This document shows, one piece after another, positions 1-9,666 of a stretch of DNA of 64,000 nucleotides (positions are counted from its first letter, which is position 1; the number at the start of each line of letters is the position of its first letter). The notes beneath the pieces were generated by a model that was not told the DNA's origin, ran no database searches, and saw only the letters and a program-made list of their open reading frames with translations. Location of the stretch: the NCBI RefSeq assembly GCF_963675165.1, contig NC_087377.1, positions 13,946,198 through 14,010,197 of the forward strand. Direction: 5' to 3'. The translations under genes were made by a program, and so were the position numbers. This DNA comes from Halichondria panicea. Lineage: Eukaryota; Porifera; Demospongiae; Suberitida; Halichondriidae.

Positions 1-1705
1 AGTTGATTATCCTCGGGCAGTTCATGATGTATTCCCAGAAACCTTTCACGACGAGGTTGCTTGCATTGTTGGTGTGTTTATTGATATGGGGAGGGATTAT
101 CGAGCTGGAGTTGAACCTACCTGAGTCTAAAGAAAAGATTCAATGGATAGCTATCTCCCTGTGGTCTATTGAGACGTTTCCTCAGGTACATATGTATACA
201 TAAAGATTCTGTGGTTCTGCCTCATTTGATCACTAAAAGCTTTTGAATACCTCGGTTTGGAAAGCTTTTAGAATTGACTGCATGTGATTAGAGCATGCAT
301 GTGGGTTGGCTGAAACCTCAGACCATCACTACTCCAAACAGCTGTTCCCACATTGTGGTGTACATTTTATGGAGGTTCCACTGTAACAGTAATAATTATT
401 ACTTGTAACATTGAATGTTGATAAGGATGTTGATTCCCAATATAAGATGGGAATTGAGTGAACCAACTATACACTCACCTAGTAGGTAATCACTACTCAC
501 TATGACACTGCATGTATACTAGCTGTCATCCAATCTATAGGTGATACTGAACATGAAATTGCAGTCAACCGAAGGCCAGTCGACGATTTCGGTCATTATC
601 ACAGTTTTTGGGAAGACGACAGACTTTCTGGTTACGTATGGACTCAACATGCCTCTTCCTTACGTTGTCATGCGCTACTATTCTAGCTCTGTTGCTTTCA
701 TTAACGGATTCCAAGTAAGCAAATGAGCCGTAAAATTGAATCAGTGATTTGAGTACTGGAGCATTTTCTACATTTTAATCGGGATAATCTCACCAGAACT
801 TTACAAAAGGAGTGGCTCTAAGATATGTGAAGATGTGTACATGTGCCTCACCTTATGTTTGCTACCTTAATGGTTTGCCATGGTAATCTATAGCTAGACC
901 TTTGGTGACTATCTTTTGATAACGTTGCCTAGGAAAACACAAGGTAAAGTTGTTTACGTAAAAATCATACCGTATAGCGGGTAATTTTCGGGGACAAAAT
1001 ATTCGTGGTTCAGCAATATTGAGACATTTCGTGGGTAATATTTTCGTGGTTGTTGCTTGGATTGTAGGTAAAGGTATGGCAAGGTCGCTTCATTCGTGGG
1101 TAAAATATTCGTGGTCAGACCTCCAACCACGAAAACCACGAATATTTTGCCCCACGAAAATTACCCGCTATACGGTATCTGGTTAGATGTATGATTTCAC
1201 CGTGGGTAGCTATGAAAGCTTTCATGGTGTGTACATGTACTGGGGTATGTACTGTGCACTGTACTCATTAGCCTGTGGTCAACTACACATGTTTTGATGC
1301 CACCATGGTAACGTTTCATAATATTTACAGGTGGTATGGTACGGTCAAGACAGCTGGTTTTCCAATCACCCACTCACCTCTGTTAAAACGAGTGGTGAAT
1401 CGTCCACCGATGAAAGCACCAAACTTCTCAAAGACAGAGTATCGGATATGATGCTTGACCACCAAATCAACGCCAGTAAGAGAGAACTAAGTGAGACAAA
1501 CAGAACATGCAGATCCTGTTGTGTTAGCGTAACTCGTTTTATTAGTCTAAGCTATATTGTATTGGGGCTATTTGTATTCGCAGTGGGATTTTTCTTGAGG
1601 ACAATATCATTTTTTTCTCTGTTAGGACCTCTGTCCTGTTTCTGTGTGGTGTTTTGTGCAAACGAGTACTTTCGTCTTAGGCAAAGTAAAAAATGCTTTC
1701 AATAA
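1..1705 (+). CDS. 3' end of a multi-pass membrane protein with a PQ-loop-like segment
   Basis: Three exons can be joined in phase 0: up to 185 (ends CAG|gt), 541-714, and 1331-1705 (stop TAA). The 5' part lies outside the window. The joined protein shows a helix, then SLWSIETFPQVILNMK, in which the Pro-Gln pair followed by N, K and STEGQS fits a PQ-loop repeat. Such repeats are known from lysosomal amino-acid transporters, sugar transporters and related seven-helix proteins. Further helices follow, then a hydrophilic loop, then two more helices near the C-terminus (TRFISLSYIVLGLFVFAVGF and the following stretch). PQ-loop membership is inferred from this one motif; the exact protein is not recognised. 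The long loop before the last helices is unusual for the family. An AATAAA at 1701-1706 overlaps the stop codon. Confidence 0.5.
967..1178. mobile_element. MITE-like element, TACCGTATAGCG family, GGG subtype
   Basis: This element of about 212 bp lies in the second intron of the first gene. It starts ATACCGTATAGCGGGTAA and ends with the inverse, TTACCCGCTATACGGTAT. Internal sequence is rich in CGTGG/CCACG words. No coding capacity is seen. Confidence 0.8.
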
Positions 1706-1874
1706 AACTTGTGATAATAATTAATGTGATGATATAATGAAAGTATACGTATACATGCACAAATAGAAAACTACTGGGAAAAATTGGTACTGTGATACAC
1801 TTCGAGATTTTACGCTGATACTAAGTTTTTTTGTAAACTGCAGTCCCTAAGGGATTAATTGTTACGTGATAAGT

Positions 1875-2675
1875 TTATAATTTTTGAGTGTCGACGTAGT
1901 CATATTCGTGTAGTGGTTCTTGTGCCCCTAGCTGACCCATACTAGCCGTTAGCTGACCATACGACTGGTTAGACTCTAGCAGTACTTTATCATGGTCGAT
2001 AGCAGGGTGCTCGCTCATTCTCTTTGCTTTCGGTTTCAGTTTGATGTTACTGTACTGACGAGTTAACAAATCTTGTTGGCTTTTGCTCTCTGGAGTAGAA
2101 TATAGCGGGCAAGCAGTCATATTGCTCTTGGCAGTTGAAGACCTCTTGTCTGTGTGCCCGTAAGACTCGTTAGCTTTCAACTCAACTTCTGTCATACCCG
2201 AGACATTGCCTTTGACTTTCGCTAGATCCACCACATCATAGGAGACACTGTTGCTGCGCTGAACTGGTTCCGTTCGTTTAGTGGGTGTAGGTGGTAGACT
2301 CTTTCTGCTGTGCGTTCTCGTTAGCTGACCGCCGTGGGATAAGTTTTTCTCAATCTGTATTAAATTTTGCATTTGAGCTGTTTCAGCAAATGTTTCAGAG
2401 AGTGCTGGTTTTAAATTCTTGCTCGCTCGATGTTTGAGTTGTTGCTGAATTGTATCAGCTCTCGCTTTTTCATTACTCTCTGGAGATGACTGCTTCGGAT
2501 GTTCTTTGCAGCATTTCTTTTGATGCAGACATGCTCCTATTATCATTCCGAGCGGACATGAGAGTATCAATGTCACTACGAAGCAGGTGACGGCAGTAAT
2601 TGCAACCTCTGTGCTTCCAAAAGTCTCTCCACAAATGCAGTTAGTATAGTTAGTATAATTTGTAGTAGAGTACAT
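1875..2675 (-). CDS. Single-pass membrane protein with minimal ectodomain and tyrosine-motif tail
   Basis: A 266-residue single-exon ORF. An in-frame TAA lies 12 nt upstream of the ATG, so this is the first usable start unless an upstream exon is spliced in. The first ~22 residues carry N-glycosylation sequons (NYT, NYT). A helix follows (about 24-49, AITAVTCFVVTLILSC), then KKCCK, marking the cytoplasmic side. The ~210-residue tail holds many tyrosines: VSYDVV (fits the ITIM consensus), CPLYSTP, RQYSNI, two related repeats ANESYGHT and SNQSYGQL, and HEYDYV near the end. A proline-rich SLPPTPTKR could be an SH3 ligand. No catalytic domain is seen. It lies 0.8 kb from receptor A on the opposite strand. 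The layout resembles a phosphotyrosine adaptor such as the vertebrate LAT type, but that is analogy, not homology. Confidence 0.7.
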   Translation of the reverse strand: MYSTTNYTNYTNCICGETFGSTEVAITAVTCFVVTLILSCPLGMIIGACLHQKKCCKEHPKQSSPESNEKARADTIQQQLKHRASKNLKPALSETFAETAQMQNLIQIEKNLSHGGQLTRTHSRKSLPPTPTKRTEPVQRSNSVSYDVVDLAKVKGNVSGMTEVELKANESYGHTDKRSSTAKSNMTACPLYSTPESKSQQDLLTRQYSNIKLKPKAKRMSEHPAIDHDKVLLESNQSYGQLTASMGQLGAQEPLHEYDYVDTQKL

Positions 2676-2699
2676 ATTCTTTCCGGATTATAGGTCTTG

Positions 2700-3490
2700 C
2701 AATTGAGTAACCAAGCGCTCGAAAATAGCAAGTACTACACTGAGTGCATGCATTTTGAAGTGTTGATGTATTATATAAATATCACGAAGTTGATAAGGTT
2801 ATGATTATAATTATTAAGGAGTTTCATTTTCTATGCATTGTGTTGTCTGCTGGTGGCACTTAGTGTGGCGTGTTTTCTTCTAATTATTAATTGAATTCCA
2901 CGAAGCTATATATAGCTGCATGCATGTGAATTGGAGATACTAAAGGAAGAGTAGATGAGTGGAATTCAATTGAAGCAGCTTTATAAGACCTTTTGACCCT
3001 GACGATTCTCCTCTGACCTTGGTGTTGATCTTAATCTATTTGGGACTAAAAGACTGAAGTAAAAACTAAAGCTGAAAGCTTACGCTTCTAAGACTGTTTA
3101 TACTACAGACATACATGCAGATTAGATTATTACATCTCTTATAGTGTGACACGAAAATAATTTTTTCCACTTGTGGAATTCCATTAGGTTAATTCTTAAA
3201 GTTGCATGCTTATGCACTTACTGGAAGAACTGCTAATTTTTTTGCAGCACATCATATATACCATGCAGATGATCCATACAATTACAAACAGACTACTTGC
3301 ATTTCTAGCATGCATGATTATCTTTGGCAGCCAGTGGTAACATAATATTTGTGTGCACATGTATGTACATCCTCCCACACCATGAATATCGAATAATAGA
3401 CAGTCAATGCTTAATAGGCCACACACAAGTGAATCGTTGTGAAACTGTAGCTGTGTAGCTAGATCTATAACTACTATAACTGACACTGTC
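2700..3490. other. Intergenic, no gene seen
   Basis: AT-rich spacer between two divergently transcribed genes (1875-2675 on minus, 3498 onward on plus). Both promoters must lie here, but no clear TATA or initiator element could be assigned. Confidence 0.5.
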
Positions 3491-3497
3491 TCTGAAG

Positions 3498-6306
3498 ATG
3501 GTCAAGTACCACCAATGTCCCAAGAGAAGGATTGTAAGTCTCATGCATTCATTCTGTTGTGTGTGCTATAATTATGATAGATCTACATTGATTAATGAGC
3601 TGCATGTAATTTATAATAGTCTAAGGGTATTATAAATCTAACTGTTTTTATAAACAATATTTCTTTTTGAGATGAGATATAAATCACAGTGTGATGGCAG
3701 CTAGTGTACTGTATGCAAAAGAATATTGGGCTGTTTATGTTCCATAGACCTACTAGCTTGCTCAAGAAAATTCAACATTAATTTGTCCCAACATGAAACT
3801 CAATCCTAGCCCTATATGAATCGAACATATATAATTATATACAGGAGTCATTGATTAACAATTCAAAATCTGCTTGATACTTAGTACATATAATTATAAT
3901 TATTATACATGTACATGTATTATTATGTAACTTGACAAATGGTGAAAGTTAATGTTGTTGTAGCTTCCTACCAGTGTAGTATTTCCCCACTTAGCTATAA
4001 TTAGTATAATCATAACAAGCACTGGCAAGGTTAATAGCACTCGGCTACGCCTCGTGCAATTAGTATCCTTGCCATTGCTTGTTACTCGCGCTATTAATCC
4101 CATATGCATGCATGCATGATATTCGCTATACAAATCTGTATAATTTATGTGTGTTCTTGTTTCCTATAGCTGCCCTCACTCATAATTGCCATCTTCTGGT
4201 TGCACCTATCTCAAGGCACGTTATCTGTATAGAAAAAGACAAGATACATAAATTACACTAATAAGCAATAATTATCTTTAATTGTTGTGCCTACTGGCAA
4301 TAAAGTATAACGTATACAGAGTATACGTGTAATAACAGACACATTTTCACAATAATTTATTGCTATAATTGTTTTTCACTGATTTCCAACATAATTTATT
4401 TTAGAAGCCAGTGTCAACCTAACTGTTGAGGGAGGTATCAATCTACTGGATGAGAACTGTCCTGGAATTGTCACACTGTTCTGTGAGGGGGTGGATATTA
4501 ATCAACTGCGCTGGAGATACAATGAAGTTATTAATATCGTCATATATTCTTCCGACAGTTCCCCGTCTCAAAGTCAGCCTTCACAAACTGCATTTTTATC
4601 TGTCGAATTGGTTGCAATATCACAGAACACAGTGGATACAAATCGAGCGAATTTCACTTCCATTCTCACTGCAAATTTATCTCGACTCCAATCTGATAAT
4701 GTAATGAATATTGAATGTGGTGATGCGGCTACATTTCAAATCGAACCAGTTAATGTGCAAATTATTGATCGAAGCAGACCCAGGGATCCAAGATTCTCTA
4801 TGGTGACAACAGAATATCAATCTGAGAGATTAAACAGTGTGCAAGTACAATGGAGAAAATCTGTAAGTTGACTCGATTTTGATGCATGCAGTAACTGTTA
4901 AGGTCTTACTGCTCATAAATTATGTTCTTCCAGGAAAACTTTTGTCCTGATTACGGTTTGATCTTTTTTTATCAAGTTAACCTTACGGCTGAGAGGTCAA
5001 TTTCTGAGTCAGTAAATCACAATGACTGCCCAAACAATTTCTGCAATGTTACTTTCAGTGAGGGTATTACCGAAGATAATAGAACAATAAAAGTTTCTAT
5101 TTTGGCAACAAGCGAGCTGGGGCCTAGTGAACTTATTTGTTACCCCTATAGTATTGGTAAGTTCATTCTACTGTCTATAATTATAACAACTGTAATTCTG
5201 ATCGATGTCTCATCTATTTTCACAGATTCTTCGGCTCAACAGTATTTTGTACCCCAGGTTTCCTTTATTAATAATCAGTTCCAAGTCCAGTGCATATCTA
5301 CAGCTCTAACCACTAGTAGTCAGAACTGCGGGGTGCGTTATACGACTGATCCACTTTTTAGAGAACTGTCAGATGAGATTACACCAATGTTGGACAAACC
5401 ATTCCACCTACCAGGACTTAGTGCTGATACCACGTACTTCTTTGAGTTTACACTGCTGGTTAATGGTAGCCTGCAAGTTGTGGACCGTATCGGTTTCACT
5501 GCTCAAACAAGTAATTAAAAATTTATGTCCTCACATTGTTTACGTATTTTTTTCAGGCACTGGACTACCAGACTGGGGGATCGCACTGATTGTGCTATTT
5601 GCGATATTTCTGGTTGCTTTAGTTATTATAATAATCGTTGTTGTTGTTGTGCTTTTGATTAAGACAAAAAAAGGTGAGTGAAATAACTGTATAATTATAC
5701 TGCTTTGTAATAACATTTCAGGTACAACAGATTTTGGCAATTTACATATGAGGTAATTTTGCTATAACCATGCATGCTATACTTACTTTCTGTATATATA
5801 CAAGCACTGTATTGCTTTTATTTGTGCAGGCTACCTGATCAGAAAGGTATGTAGATATTCACGATACCTTATATAGTACTACTATTCTGAAGGTAAATTA
5901 AATATGTAGCCTTGCTTTTGGTGGTTTTCACTTGTGTAATGACAATGTATCGATCAAAAACCGAATGTTTGTACACTGATAATTATAAGCTATCTTCACA
6001 GGACACTCCCTGGATGAAATTAAATCTAATGAAGACGTACAAAGTAATTGATATAAGCCTCAGGTATTACAGATATACATGCATATCCAAAAAACTTGTT
6101 CCTGTTAATTGTTATAATTATATAATTATATATACATTTGAGAATTTTAAGTTTGTTGTTAGATCAGCAGATGAACTGCAAAACTTACGTTGCCTGCATG
6201 TTATCATTATGATCGGGCTTTTAATAAGTTAATTTTCCCCTATATAGACGTAAAAAAGAAAATACCTGTATCGAATGACCTATTTTTATTTTTATTATTG
6301 CCATAA
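3498..6306 (+). CDS. Receptor A: Ig-like domain, two further domains, one TM helix, short tail
   Basis: Ten exons join in frame to 437 aa: 3498-3533, 4170-4215, 4405-4862, 4934-5156, 5226-5510, 5557-5673, 5722-5752, 5830-5846, 6002-6043, 6248-6306. The signal peptide is split over exons 1-2 (LPSLIIAIFWLHLSQ). Exon 3 encodes an Ig-like domain: C54 in TLFCEGVD, W64 in LRWRYN, C132 in NIECGD. It also starts a second domain finished by exon 4; exon 5 is a third domain with an SADTTYFFEF strand like a fibronectin-III F strand. Exon 6 is the TM helix (about 358-384) followed by KTKK. The tail has no tyrosine. Start and exon borders were set by comparison with gene B, whose exons match in length and phase. 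The intron after exon 2 begins with GC, not GT. The last four small exons are the least certain. The function is not recognised; a cell-surface receptor is inferred. Confidence 0.8.
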
Positions 6307-6600
6307 ATAATCTTAATTGCTGCATAATTATAAAATAATCACACTCACGCTAGATACAAGTGTTTTATGGTTACGATATAGTGTTTCCACCCACTCATTA
6401 AATGCTCTATGCATGAATATCATTATTTTGTGCATATTGGCATATTGTGTACATGCAGTTAAAAATCACAAAGCTAGCTCTGTCGGCAAATTTTAGCGTC
6501 AGTGCATGGGCCAGGAAAATGTTAAACTGAAATTTCTATCTATTTATACGAATGAATGGGTAGGGCGACACAAAGAGAAATAGTGCCCGCTACAGTACAC

Positions 6601-6805
6601 TACCGTATAGCGGGTAAGTTTCGTGGGGTAAAAAATTCGTTCAACTCGAGAAATTGTAGTTTTCGTGTGTAAAAATTTCGTTTAGTCTCGTGGCTGCACG
6701 GCATTCCTACGTTCAGATAAGCCACGCCTACGATAAAATTTCGTGGAGGTCAGCCTGCCCACGAAAATAACGAATATTTTACCCCACGAAAATTACCCGC
6801 TATAG
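6601..6805. mobile_element. MITE-like element, TACCGTATAGCG family, GGG subtype
   Basis: Begins TACCGTATAGCGGGTAAG and ends ACGAAAATTACCCGCTATA. The right end is slightly eroded. Internal CGTGG/CCACG words match the copy at 967-1178. Confidence 0.75.
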
Positions 6806-6991
6806 ACCTACCTACGGTAGTCGGTATTTTGTGTGCGGTCTTGCAGCTCTCTTTCTAGGCTTGGAGATGTAGATAAATATACCTTTCAGAGGGCGACACG
6901 ATGAATCAGCTTGTAAACTTCATACGGAAGAGCTAAAGCTGTAGTCTAAGAACTAGACTATAGGTAATTAAACAATTTTCACAGTGCCTAT

Positions 6992-7174
6992 TACAGTGGA
7001 ACCCCTCTATATAACGGACACCTTTGGGGAACAATGTTTTGGTCTTTATACAGAGGTGGCCTTTGTTGAGAGGTTGTTTTGTACACAAACTGTTCATTTG
7101 AGACCTGGGTGTCTGGCCATTATATAGCAACCCGCCTTTATTCAGAGGTGGTTGTTAACAGAGGTTCCACTGTA
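6992..7174. mobile_element. MITE with TACAGTGGAACC ends (pogo/Tc1-mariner-like)
   Basis: 183 bp, TACAGTGGAACCCCTC at the left and GAGGTTCCACTGTA at the right. TA at each end is consistent with a TA target duplication. A related copy in the opposite orientation is at 21214-21396. Confidence 0.75.
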
Positions 7175-8689
7175 CGTACAGTGAAGTCATAGATAGTAGA
7201 GGGGAGGGATTGGAAACACAGGGATTTCACGCGGCCCATGCGTGTCGCACCGGAAATTGACAGGAAGTTAATTTAATGGGAAGAGATTGGGGGAAAAGCT
7301 GGATGCTGATCAACTACTTATAGCTACTGTAGTTGCTCTGGTTGTACATCCGAATGACTGACACTTTTCTCTTTGCAAATACTTGAGTGGAGATTACACA
7401 TTCTCAACAAACCTTGAAAATAACAAGGCATGCATTTACAAAAGAAATTAAATCTAGGAACTCGATAATTATTTATACTTATGGTACTAGTACTAGGCAC
7501 TGTTTATTATTATAGACTGCTTCATAACATTATGGCTTTCACACAATCACACAATTTTGATGTTTACATAAAAATGTTTACAAACACAAAACATAATTTT
7601 TATGAGCCTGACGCCCTTTTAGGCAATGGTGTATTCTTGTCATCGGTCACTGCATGTTTAGCTCTTGCAAAAGAATTTACTAATCATAATACATAACAGT
7701 GGGGTTATCATGTGTCCCTCCCCTCTGCCGTTGGCATACAAAATACAAAAGGGTCTTGGCAGATTTTCAGATTTTCTGAGTACCCCTGGGAAAAAGTATG
7801 GGTAAGTTTGAATTAGTATAATTATTTCCAAAACGATAAACGTTAGCAAGGAAAATCTTTTCTTACTGCACATCGGGATCATTAAGCAACATGTAGAACT
7901 AAACAATAGTGATGTACAATTTATTGTTAACCAGTAGCTCCCCCGCAAAACAAGTTACTTTTGAATCCTTGTTTTCACACTTAAAAGCAAAATTTAATAT
8001 TGAACATTAAACAGCATAATGCTCAACTTGGCTATGCCTACTGCATATTTCAATGCTCCCTCTACACTCTGATCACTCTCAAGCAACCATGACTACTTCC
8101 TAGCTCAAGATATCCCCCCACAAAGTTTCTTACTTACCAATTCTTAGCTAAATACATGTAAAACAGTGTAACATGGAGCTCTGATGATCAAATAAATTTA
8201 GGTAAATGATGTAAACCATACATTTACTATGGATAATGTACATACAGACTAGCTCTGCCAGTGCTTACTGCAGTTTTCTTCACTTTCTTCTCTTTTGTTT
8301 TTGCATCTGGCTCGCAATCAATCGCAATCAATACTTGCGGAATGCAACACGCATGATTTTTTTTTATTTTATTTTTTATTTAAGAAATTTTTATGCAAAA
8401 CCAGGGTATGCATAAGGGTAGGTCAGGTAGCTCAGATGGCTAGTGTGAAGACTTCCCCTGGACAACACAAAAACAGAGAAATAAAACAGGAGCTACGGCT
8501 AATTATAATAATTATTACACAAAAAGCTACTGAGGTTCGATTTAAATGATGAATCAGAGGAGCTGTTGATAACTTCTGGTGGTAAAGAATTCCATTTTGG
8601 TATTACATCCAGGAAAAAGGAATGTTTGTGGGATGAGGTGCCCACATGTAGTATAAAGAGTATTTGGCTGTGCGGATGACGGGGGGAAG

Positions 8690-9110
8690 GGGATGGGTGG
8701 GGTGAGAAGACAGTGGGAGGAATACAGGATTTGTTGTTGATGATTTTAAATCATACTTTAAGTTTTAGAAGACAGTGGGAGGAATACAGGATTTGTTGTT
8801 GATGATTTTGAATCATACTTTAAGTTTTTGGATATTCCTGCGGTCTTTAAGTGATTTGAGTTGGAGTTTGTAAAGTAGAGAAGTCTAGTCAGATTTCCAT
8901 TCTTTGGTTATGATTTTGCAGGCAAATGATTGGGTGTTCTCCAGTTTCTTGGTGAGTGTTGATTGATGGGGGTCCCATACTGCAGCGCAGTATTCAAGTT
9001 TGGGCAGTAAAGTGCTCCAGGACCTGTAAATTGTATGCTTTGATTGCTGCATGTGATGCATCTTTTAACTTCCTGTGGAGCAATCCCAATTGTTGTTTGG
9101 ATGTCCTCAC
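8690..9110 (-). pseudogene. Non-LTR retrotransposon (LINE) C-terminal fragment
   Basis: Reading the minus strand gives LHRKLKDASHAAIKAY, then after a frameshift LPKLEYCAAVWDPHQ, KKLENTQ and LLYKLQLKSLKDRR. This is the typical region C-terminal to the reverse transcriptase core in Jockey/CR1-type LINEs. A TAG interrupts it after ITKEWKSD. It carries the tandem duplication at 8706-8829, so it is dead. Confidence 0.75.
8706..8829. repeat. 62-bp tandem duplication
   Basis: Two head-to-tail copies (8706-8767, 8768-8829) beginning GAAGACAGTGGGAGGAATAC and differing at one or two bases. Confidence 0.9.
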
Positions 9111-9312
9111 AGTGTTGGTAATGTGCTGAGATCAGGACAGATTCTTAGAGATGGTGTCAGAATTCTCTAGGGCAATACATTGGTCACCTGAGATCGATGT
9201 TTCCAATCCCTCCCCTCTACTATCTATGGTGAAGTAGTCAAGTGACTGCATGCATTAATTTTGATGATTGATGACTGTACATAGCTCACATGATCAGCAA
9301 TACATTATTATA

Positions 9313-9586
9313 AGGCCACTCCAAGTGACACTCTGGTTTCTGGTCCTGAAGTTTTTCTAATTGCATGCGGGTGGGCGGCTTTTTTTATTTATGTCATTAT
9401 CATTTCACCTTATGAATCTCATTATTAATTTTTGGAAATGAATATCATTATCACACTATTTTGTGCCACATGGAACATTCTGCGCATGTGTAGTAGATAG
9501 AAATCCAATAGAAATCCAATAGAAATCCAAGAATAAATATGATGCGGGCGGTGGACCAGAAACCAGAGTATAACTTGGAGTGGCCT
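9313..9586. mobile_element. MITE with AGGCCACTCCAAGT ends
   Basis: The left end AGGCCACTCCAAGTGACACT is matched by the inverted right end ACTTGGAGTGGCCT. The complementarity continues through GGTTTCTGGTCC. A short triplicated AATAGAAATCC lies near 9505-9530. It sits immediately upstream of gene C. Confidence 0.7.
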
Positions 9587-9666
9587 AACTGCATGCATGT
9601 TGTTAGTATTATATAATTATTGCAAAGGAAAAAAGCAGCCTGCAAAATACTAATAACTATATAGCT

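Larger units (their letters stand above)
7188..9228. mobile_element. 2.04-kb inverted-repeat element with 7-bp target duplication
   Basis: The ends are inverted copies of about 30 bp: CATAGATAGTAGAGGGGAGG at the left, and its reverse complement ending CTACTATCTATG at the right. GTGAAGT flanks both sides (7181-7187 and 9229-9235). The interior contains an older LINE fragment and a 62-bp tandem duplication but no intact ORF. The family is not recognised. Confidence 0.75.
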
